DNA of 64,000 bases from Atriophallophorus winterbourni (lineage: Eukaryota; Platyhelminthes; Trematoda; Plagiorchiida; Microphallidae). The notes beneath the pieces are model-generated. The model saw only the letters and a program-made list of their open reading frames with translations, ran no database searches and was not told where the DNA came from. The position numbers and the translations under genes were made by a program. The DNA lies in the NCBI GenBank assembly GCA_013407085.1, contig JACCGJ010001846.1, forward strand, positions 43,011-107,010, in the 5' to 3' direction. Of the stretch, positions 55,609-64,000 are shown piece by piece; the first letter of the stretch is position 1; the number at the start of each line of letters is the position of its first letter.

Positions 55609-58600
55609 ATTGGGCCAGCCAGTAATCGCGACGGCTGCAGCTGACCACACCGTAAGTCGCCTTTTCTATATTGATGATTCACCAACAGGTCTACGGTTTC
55701 TGATTGACACAGGAGCGGTGGTAAGTGTCATTCCACCTCATAGTGCAAGCACCCGCATGGACCCAACTGGCGTCAATCTGCAAGCGGCAAACGGAACACG
55801 TATCAAAACTTATGGCCAGCGTCTCCTTCTGCCAAACCTCGGTTTGGGCAGAAATCTTCCATGGACATTCATCGTCGCCAACGTTCGTCAGCCGATCATC
55901 GGAGCCGACCTTTTAACAGAGTTCGGGCTAGTAGTCGACGTTCAGCGCAAACAACTGTTGGACAACAAATCCGCAGTACGCGTCACTGGAAAAGCGACAT
56001 CGATCAATTCGATCGGACTGAAACTCGCCAGACGACAAGTTTGCAATGCTGCTTCAAGACTACCCGGCTATCAGCCAGCCATCGCGCTGCACGCCAGACA
56101 TCCAACACGGGATTGCTCACCACATCCTCACGACCAGCCCGCCGACGAACGCAAGACCGCGACGATTGTCCCCTGACAAGCTCACCGCTGCCAAAGCGGA
56201 GTTCGAGCAACTGCTACAACTTGGAATAATTCGACCCTCTAATAGCCCATGGTCATCGCCTCTACATATGGTTTTAAAAAAATCAGGCGACTGGAGACCA
56301 TGTGGTGACTACAGAGGCCTCAACAAGCTCACAGTGCCTGACAGGTATCCCATACCTCACATCCAGGATTTCTCCCTGAGCGCCTGCGGCAAGAAGATTT
56401 TTTCCAAAATCGATCTTGTTCGCGCCTATCATCAAATCCCAGTAGTAGACGCCGACGTTCCATAGACTGCTGTCACTACACCTTTCGGTCTCTACGAGTT
56501 CCTTCGCATGCCGTTTGGACTCAGAAACGCCGCTCAAACTTTCCAGCGCTTCATCGATCAAGTCATGCGAGGTCTACCATTCACCTTCACGTACATCGAT
56601 GATATTCTTGTCGCTAGTGAAAGCCACGAGCAGCATATGGATCACCTTCGGCTGGTTTTCCAACGTCTTCAGGAATACAACGTCGTAATCAACCCGGCCA
56701 AATGCCAATTCGGCCGACCAGCCCTAGAAATCCTTGGACACACAATCGATTCTCGTGGAATCACTGCCATTCCGCAGAAAATCTCGGCGATTAAAGACTA
56801 CCCAACTCCAACGTCTCTTCGCCAGCTACGTCGATTCCTTGGATTCATTAACTTCTACGGCAGATTCATACCAAAATGCGCGGACAAATGCAGACCGTTA
56901 ACTGATCTTTTGCGGGGAAATCCAAAGAAGTTCAACATGACAACGGAAGCTATCGCCGCGTTCCAATCAGTCAAAGCATCTCTCAGCACGCTCACTTCGC
57001 TGGCTCATCTCTGCACGGACAGCAGAGTGAAGCTCAAGTTGCTGTTGGTGCCGTTCTACAACAAGTCATTGACGATGAGTGCGCACCACTCTCCTTCTTT
57101 TCACGAAAGCTGCAACCGGCTCAAACCAGGTATTCTACCTTCAGCCGAGAACTACTTGCGATGTACCTCGCAGTAAAGCACTTTCGACACATCCTGGAAA
57201 GACGTCAATTCACCATCTACACGGACCACAAGCCCTTGATCCACGCCTTCAGCGCTGCCGCCGACCGCTACTCGCCTCGGGAAACTCGCCACTTGGACTA
57301 CCTCGCGCAGTTCACCACTGACGTAAGGTACATCGAGGGACCCAGCAACGTCGAGGCAGATGCTCTATCACGCGCATCTATTTCCCAGATCGCGAAAATT
57401 GATTTAGAGGAAATCGCCGCCCTGCAAGAGGACAACCCGGAATTTTCAAAAATCACTTCCAAAGCCTCCCTGCAGTTGGCTCTCTTACCAGTGCCAGGCA
57501 GTCGAATACGTATCCATTGTGATACATCGACAGGAAATCCACGTCCCTTTGTACCAAAGGATTACAGACGACGGATTTTCGAGCACCTGCACGGAATATC
57601 CCACCCGAGCAAACGCGCAACCACTAAACTCATCACAGACCGCTATGTTTGGCATGGCATGCGGAACGACATTCGTTGTTGGGCACAACAGTGTCTTGCC
57701 TGCCAACGTAGTAATGTACATCGCCATACCCGCTCTATCCCTGGAAAATTCCCACTTCCAGATGGACGCTTTCGGCATGTACATATTGATCTTGTCGGAC
57801 CATTACCCTCATCCCGTGGGTGCACTCATCTTTTGACGTGCATCGATAGATTCACACGCTGGCCCCAAGCGTGCCCACTAGTGGATACATCTGCGGAAAC
57901 CGTAGCTCGCACCTTCGTCTCTGGTTGGATCGCGAATTACGGTGTCCCGTCCCAGATCACAACAGACCGCGGAGCACAGTTCACATCCCACCTCTTCGCA
58001 GAACTAAATCGTCTCCCGGGATGCGAACATTTTCGGACGACGGCTTACCATCCAGCCGTGAACGGCCTCGTTGAACGATTCCATCGTCAATTGAAGGCTG
58101 CGCTCGTCGCCACCGAATCCAGCGCATCCTGGGTTGACAAACTGCCACTAGTTCTGCTCGGCCTCCGCAATACCGCAAAAGAGGACATCGGTTGCACATC
58201 AGCCGATATGGTTTACGGAACAACTCTGCGACTCCCCGCCGAACTGCTGACCGACTCCACACCCCTGACTGCGATTGAAACGGCTCCGTATGTCTCCCGG
58301 CTCCGAGCCTTCATGCGAGAAATACGTGCTCCGCCTACCCGTGTAACTTCTCGTACAAGTCACGTCGACAATTATCTTCTGTCGTGCCCGTACGTATTCA
58401 CGCGGGTAGACCGTGTTAAACGGCCCCTTGAAGCACCATACGACGGCCCATTCAAAGTCATCTCCCGCAGTGCCAAGTACTTCGTCATTGAACGCAACGG
58501 CCGCCCGGATTCAGTCAGCATCGACCGATTGAAGCCCGCGTACATGGAATCGAATACTGACCGAGGACCCCCTACGACTGTGACTATCCCTTCACAGCCA

Positions 58601-58819
58601 GTCCCCTTTGTTTCTTTTCCCTCGTCTCCCTTTTTGTCGACTCCAGATACGCAGCCGATGCGCGAGGACTTGAGCATTCCACCCCCGTCCACGCCAGCAA
58701 CACAACCCATGATGGAAACCCCGCTGCATTCACGGACAGCGGTGACAACCGACGACACGGACACCCCGCGCACACGCACTGGCCGTACCGTGACAAGACC
58801 CCGTCGGTACACACCGTAG
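55605..58819 (+). mobile_element. Ty3/Gypsy retrotransposon pol region, broken in three places
   Basis: Protease: LRFLIDTGAVVSVIPP at 55.70 kb. [22 protein letters not shown] at 56.30 kb, MPFGLRNAAQTFQRFID at 56.51 kb and YIDDILVAS at 56.60 kb. RNase H: FTIYTDHKPLIHAF at 57.21 kb. Integrase: HHCC zinc finger at 57.58-57.71 kb, then catalytic Asp in HIDLVGPLP (57.78 kb), Asp in TDRGAQFTS (57.96 kb) and Glu in NGLVERFHRQLK (58.06 kb), ending in a GPF-type module (DGPFKVISRSAKYFVIE). Breaks are a frame change near 56.05-56.15 kb, a TAG at 56463 and a frame change near 57.03 kb. Gag and the 5' LTR are absent. The RNase H-integrase part is open for 552 codons. Confidence 0.92.
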
Positions 58820-58854
58820 ATGGATGTCGAGCATGGCTAAACAGCCACCGCTCT

Positions 58855-58864
58855 AGGGGAAGAG
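58855..58864 (+). promoter_or_regulatory. Polypurine tract of the Gypsy element
   Basis: AGGGGAAGAG lies just upstream of the presumed LTR start, TGTAGGAATT, as expected for the plus-strand primer site. Confidence 0.65.
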
Positions 58865-58867
58865 TTA

Positions 58868-59189
58868 TGTAGGAATTATTCCCAATTGATAGAGTTCCTT
58901 AATAGTTCCAAAAGTAAGTTTATTTTCATGAACGTTTTCCATCATGATGCCGTGTGTCGTTTTGTTTAAATCAACTGAACACACACTTGCGCTTCCTACA
59001 GCGTGAACGTCTGATAGCTTGCCTGGTTCCGAACCACTAATTAATTGTTTCAGATTACTGACCTAGAATATTTCTTCCCTTTTCGGTAATTCACTGCTTG
59101 TCCCATCTACGACGAGCAATTATCCCGCTGAAGAAATAACACGGGTCAAAATCATTGTTAGCAATAATCCGAGTGTACAACACCCACAC
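58868..59189 (+). repeat. Probable 3' LTR of the Gypsy element
   Basis: It starts TGTAGG after the polypurine tract and probably ends at CCCACA near 59189. The right border is inferred only, as no second LTR is present for comparison. A short TA run follows. Confidence 0.5.
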
Positions 59190-59471
59190 ATTATATATAT
59201 ATATTCTTGATAAACCAGGGTATGCAAAACATGATCAGTTTTTCAATGTGTACAAATAAATAACTTGTAAAATGGACCTTGTGGCGGATAAGCCGAGCGT
59301 TTATCACATATAATTGTTCTAAATATTCATTTGGCGTGCTTCTCCCGTCTTCACATTGTTCTAATTGTTGTGATTCCTTATAAGTGTCTGACCTTATGGT
59401 ATAAATTATATTAATTTATTTATGGCAGGGAAAGAATACACTGAGTATCAACAACAGATTTACGAATCCTT

Positions 59472-60945
59472 GTGTGTCCACTCGGAGTATTAATCTATAT
59501 ATATATATATATCCTTGGCAGCGTGTTCGAAATTTTGCAATTTCTAGTGCTGTGTGATTTTATACTCTATTTCGACTCAATTGACTCCCAGTTAGAACCG
59601 CAAATGCCTGCCATTTCGAGCTGTTCTTGCCCAGTGTGTGGCTCTCGTGTCGGACCTAGAACGAAGTCTATCACTTGCTCTTTGTGCTGCACGAAAACGC
59701 ATCTATCTTGTGAACCTCGTCTTACGGACTTAGAAACTGCAGTAATACGGTCACAGGCATCTTCTTCTCTGAAATACATTTGCCCGATATGCCTTCCTGA
59801 TTTTGAATCTCTGCAGAATAATGGCGAATCTACCCTGCTGACATGTCCTATGCGTACCTCACAAGTTACTCCACAGTTGTCCTCAACACCAACTCGACCC
59901 AAAAGTGCAACCCCCGTCAAGCAGTCGATAATAGGATTTCTAAAGTTGAATCTGATGTCCGCCGTATTCTTGCAGAACTCGCCTCTCTGCGCCGGCAACA
60001 AGATCAGCCTGTAGTTCCTGATGTTGAATGTAACCCTGGGTGCACACTCTCCCCTCCGTCATACCTTCCACTGAAAGACCCGGTTACTGCAACTACCTCA
60101 AAGAAAAAGCAGTCAAACACTTCTCCGCCAAAAGTCAAAAACGCGCGTCCTCACACATTCTCCGTCATTTGTACCAATGTACCTGAGTCAACATGTACAC
60201 AGTTCAAAAGTAAACGTGAACATGATCTACAACAGTGGATTGACTTGTGTTCGAAAATGAAAATCCCAGCCATAGATCCCTCGGGTATAACACGATTAAC
60301 CCGACATCCATCTTCCCCCCATGCCGATAAAGCCCGTCTCTTACGTATTGACTTGCAAACGAGTGAACAAGCTGAAGACGTTTTATTGTCTGCCTATTTA
60401 CTCCACGGTGAATCTAGTATTATCCGGATCTTTCCGAACGTTCCATGGACTGAGCGCCAAAAGAATCGTGATTCTAAATCAACGCGCCGAGAGCCATCAG
60501 CTATCATCATTCATGGTGTACCAGAAAGCGAATGTTCGAATGATCTTGATAAGAAACAGCATGATTACGATCAGTGGCGTTTCCTACATAGTCACATGGA
60601 GTGTACTGATATAACCACAACCGCTATTTACCGTCTTCCTCGTTCAGGTACATACTCTGGTAATTCTCCCCGCTTAATGAAGGTTTGTTTTTTACATCCC
60701 GATATGGTAAATTCTGCGTTAAGTGCTTGGCGTGCAACTCGTAGATATGCTCCACCTAATGTTCGACTATATTCCGACAATCCACGCCGTAATCCTATAC
60801 CGACCGTTGTATCCAGATTGCCCAACACGGGCACCGAGAGTGACTCACTCGTCAATCCTAAAGTGACAAATCTACCACCCGCATCTACTGACGTATCAAA
60901 AAACCTGAACCAGCCGGTCGTGTCCCGACCGGCTCAGATGTAAAT
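59472..60945 (+). mobile_element. CR1-like element ORF1 with PHD-type zinc finger
   Basis: The first frame has CPVCGSRVGP, ITCSLCCTKTHLSC and YICPICLPD, which fits a C4HC3 PHD finger at 59.62-59.80 kb. The second frame (59843-60943) has a coiled coil (ISKVESDVRRILAELASLRR), a lysine/proline-rich linker and two related segments beginning FSVICTNVPEST and AIIIHGVPESE, which look like an internal duplication of one domain. The frames overlap and are out of step, so one indel near 59.9 kb splits ORF1. It would act as the RNA-binding partner of ORF2. Confidence 0.8.
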
Positions 60946-60959
60946 CAGCCTTCACTTAT

Positions 60960-63027
60960 TCTGCGGAAGTCCCTGGTATGTGGCTATACTAATGCTCAAA
61001 GCCTTCTTAGTAAAATTAACGAACTCAGACTACGTACTTCCGCTTGCCCCTATGACATTCTTGCCGTCACAGAAACTTGGTTGAGTGATTGCCACCTCGA
61101 CAGAGAGATTGAGCTGACTAACATGACTGTCCTCCGGTCAGATCGGCCTACAGCAGGAGGAGGTGTAGCTCTTTACACCCGATCATCATTACACTGCTCA
61201 GTATTAGATGGTTTTCAATCTTCCGACGCTCTTACCTGTGTTCTGCAACTATCCGTTCATTCAACGTTATTGATTATTGTCATCTACCGTCCACCCAATA
61301 GCTCAGCGGCTCGCGACATGCAATTGCTGACAGATCTGAACCACGCATTAACTGTTTTTCACACACATGTCCTCATTATGGGTGACTTCAACTTATCACG
61401 CCTATTCTGTGAACAATATCCTAGCGACCCTCTATCTAATGAACTACTGGACTTAATACACACTCATCCACTTTTCAACCACTCCACCCTCCAACACGTT
61501 TTCACTCGCAGCATTCGCCTCACTGCTAGACTTGATTTTGACTAATGACGAATTAATGATTGAATATATCAAACGGGAACCCCCACTTGGGCGCAGTGAT
61601 CATGTCTTCCTCCACTTCGACCTAGTTTACTGGGCTGATAAGGTCAATGCACGCTTTATATATTCCTGTAAACGGACAAACTACGCCTCTCTCAACACTA
61701 TCATTGATGAACAAGATTGGATTATTAACTCATCAACTTCGGCGGAAGATGCCTGGCTTCATTTTTCGACCCGCTTACAGCATCTGCAAAGCTTATGCAC
61801 CGTTACCAAAGAAGTTTCTCTCAAAAGTCGAGGTTTTACTCCAATTCGTAGTCGCACTCGAAAATGGATGCGGGAAAGAAATATTGAATGGGCTACCTAT
61901 CTCAGTATGCCAACTCCTGTGAACTGGGAGCGCTATCGGAAGCTTCGTAACAAAGTCAATTCGCTAGTTCGCGATGACAAACTCGCTTACCAGTACAGAC
62001 TAACGAGCTCTTTTGCCATCAATCCCAAACGGTTATTTAGTTATGTGAACCGCTTGAGGTATGTTAAACCTGAAGTTACGATCCTTGAGACTCCACAAGG
62101 CTTGACCCAGGATGCTGCAGCTGCGGCCGAAGCTCTGAAAGCTCATTTTGCCTCAATTTTTCAATCTTCTTCGGGCAACATCACGATTCCTGTAAATTCA
62201 TCCCCATCCCATTCCACTTTATCTGACATCGAATTTACACCCACGGTTATATATCGTAAACTAAAAAACTTACGGCCCACCAGTTCCGCTGGACCAGACG
62301 GTTTCCATCCCCGAACCCTACGCGAATGTGCCTCCTCTCTCTGTTATCCCCTGGCTAATCTTTTCACGCACCTTTTTGCTAACGGCTGTGTGCCACTTGA
62401 CTGGAAGTGTGGATCTATCTCTCCCATCTATAAAAGCGGCTCTCGATCTCTCGTGTCTAATTACCGACCGATAACATTACTCTCTGTTATATCGAAACTT
62501 ATATCAGTGACTCTCTGATCCAGTTCATTGAAGGACTACACCTTCTGTCTGATTCGCAACACGGTTTCCGTCCCCGGAGATCATGTGTGACAAACCTGAT
62601 GCTCGCACGTGACCACTGGACATCCGAAGTCGACAAAGGACGAGAGATTCACCTAGTATACTCAGATTTCTCGAAAGCTTTCGACAGAGTCAACCATCGA
62701 ATCTTGCTCCGCAAATTATGTTCTCTAGGGATTGCAGGTCAGTTGCTTCAGTGGCTTGAGAGTTATTTATCAGTTCGCCGCGCATGCGTCCGCGTCGATG
62801 GATGCCTCTCTTCAAGTTTCATCATTTCCAGCGGTGTCCCTCAAGGCTCTGTACTCGGGCCAACCCTATTCCTATCCTTTATTGATGATGTCGTTCAAGC
62901 CATTGATTCCCACACGCTTATGTATGCCGACGACATGAAACTCTGGAGAGTCATCACATGTCAACACGACATCGATCAACTACAGGACGACCTCAATTCG
63001 CTTTATGTGTGGTCACTCGAAAATTGA
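60960..63027 (+). mobile_element. CR1-like element ORF2: endonuclease and reverse transcriptase
   Basis: Endonuclease motifs: DILAVTETWLSDCHLD (61.05 kb), SDRPTAGGGVALYTR (61.14 kb), IVIYRPPNSSA (61.27 kb), LIMGDFNLS (61.38 kb) and GRSDHVFLHF (61.59 kb). RT: SAGPDGFHPRTL, VSNYRPITLLSVISK, HLVYSDFSKAFDRVNH, ISSGVPQGSVLGP and LMYADDMKLW (62.93 kb). Frames change near 61.53 and 62.52 kb. The text stops at WSLEN at 63027, short of the CR1 C-terminal domain, where an RTE sequence takes over. Confidence 0.9.
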
Positions 63028-63983
63028 GATATACGTTGAGACATCGTCAGGAAGTTCGCCGGTTATGTTTAACTATGTCGTAGACTGGATAATGAACCAG
63101 GCGTTAACAGGGTATCAAGGGGTGCAAATTTCAACGGATCTCTGGATTTCCGACCTTGACTACGATGACGATATAGTCGTTCTGGGCGACAAAACCGAAA
63201 TGCTGCAAAGCGTTTTAGACCGCATTAGTGCCACTGCCGCGAAAGTCGGTCTTGAGATAAACGCGGCTAAGACCAAGGCATTTTTTTTATTCCGACACAC
63301 CAGGCATCCAGCCACTTCGCGTCCAGGGTTGTCCGATCGAATACGTTCCAGTCTTTACATACCTCGGCTCAAGTATATTGCCCAATGGTCAGGCGAAAGA
63401 TGAAGTGAAGTTAAGGGTCGATCGTGCTCGTAATGCGTTTTTGCAGTTGAAAGGCACCCTTTGGCGCAAGCCCGGGATCAGCCTAAAAACTAAGACGCGT
63501 TTTTATCAAGCAGCGATCCGCCCTGTACTGCTCTATGGATGCGAGACATGGCCTTTAAGGTCACAGGATGTACGCACATTAGAAGTGTTCGACCATTGGT
63601 GCCTTAGGGTAATCTTGGGCATCCGATATACTGACCGATTATCTAACGCAGCCGTACGAGAGCGTTGCAGCGGACTATCTCCACTTTCCGCTCACATACA
63701 ACGGCGAAGGCTGCAATGGTTTGGCCACGTCCTCCGAAAGACAGACACGGCACTTCCAAAACTCGTCATCGACCCCAAACCCGCTCGCCCCTGGCGTCGG
63801 CGGCAAGGTGGTCAAGTGAAAACCTGGCTGTCAACTGTGAAAGAGGATGTAGACACCCTGGGTCTGCGTACCGTCTACGGAGTTCGCAGGTGGGAACGAG
63901 ACTGGATCACGATTTGCAACGATCTCGCCTCCGATCGACGTGCGTGGGCTGGTGCGATCCGAGACATCAATGAAGCCGGCTAA
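63028..63983 (+). mobile_element. RTE-like reverse transcriptase C-terminal part
   Basis: Starts within RT: SPVMFNYVVDWIMNQAL, then LDYDDDIVVLGDK (active site YDDD region, about 63.16 kb), AKVGLEINAAKTKAF, and after a frame change KTKTRFYQAAIRPVLLYGCE, LQWFGHVLRKTD and WLSTVKEDVDTLGLRT. The stop is at 63981. It is the best-preserved RTE copy in the window. Its 5' end was lost and it abuts the CR1 RT directly. Confidence 0.88.
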
Positions 63984-64000
63984 TCCACTCGGGGAGCCAG

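Noticed and set aside
58372..58814. Minus-strand open frames opposite the Gypsy integrase end
   Set aside because: They are shadows of the plus-strand coding sequence with no family motifs.
1..64000. CRISPR arrays, bacterial operons, prophage
   Set aside because: The sequence is plainly eukaryotic: spliced exons, LINEs and LTR elements. Repeats present are microsatellites and retroelement units, not spaced CRISPR repeats.

Overview
The window looks like nuclear DNA of a flatworm, most likely a digenean trematode. It is AT-rich, has small exons in long introns, and is packed with CR1-like, RTE-like, Ty3/Gypsy and Penelope-like debris. No RNA-polymerase-III, rRNA or bacterial features were recognised. 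The species call is an inference from this repeat mix.

The only host gene I can support is one long minus-strand gene, an orthologue of the HECT-type ubiquitin ligase HECTD1. Its start codon is at 40424 and exons run leftwards to at least 8955. Sixteen exons were placed by protein similarity, splice sites and matching codon phases. In order they encode N-terminal ARM/HEAT-like helices, ankyrin repeats, a helical region, a long Ser/Asn-rich insert, a galactose-binding (SUN-like) domain and a MIB/HERC2-like domain. The HECT domain would lie beyond base 1. The gene contains a 30-base intron, and most of its other introns are enlarged by repeats. A 1000-N gap (27100-28099) sits in one intron.

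The most interesting content is a set of short dispersed repeats carrying hammerhead self-cleaving ribozyme motifs. I see four families (A, B, C, D) in at least nine copies. Each has a CUGANGA box, a short hairpin, a GAAA box and a self-complementary helix III (ACCGGU, ACUCGAGU or ACGU). Families A and B have repeat units of about 218-241 bases. One A copy is a complete insertion flanked by a 13-base target duplication. Family D resembles the ribozymes of Penelope-like elements, and a GIY-YIG endonuclease remnant of such an element is present at 8.5-8.8 kb. Four ribozymes lie in introns in the sense direction of the HECTD1-like gene.

Layout: 0.2-1.6 kb decayed CR1; 2-8.5 kb mixed remnants of Gypsy, CR1 and Penelope type plus ribozyme repeats; 9-40.4 kb the HECTD1-like gene; 40.4-41.3 kb its upstream flank with inverted and direct repeats. 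From 41.3 to 49.5 kb there are three decayed minus-strand CR1-like elements, one split by another CR1 fragment. From 49.5 to 52.4 kb there is a decayed minus-strand Gypsy. From 53.8 to 55.1 kb there is a plus-strand CR1. From 55.3 to 59.2 kb there is a Gypsy element with protease, RT, RNase H, integrase and a probable 3' LTR. From 59.5 to 63.0 kb there is a CR1-like element with a PHD-finger ORF1, joined directly to an RTE-type 3' end at 63.0-64.0 kb.

All mobile-element reading frames are broken by stops or frameshifts except short stretches. Nothing suggests cooperation between these elements and the host gene beyond their location in its introns.
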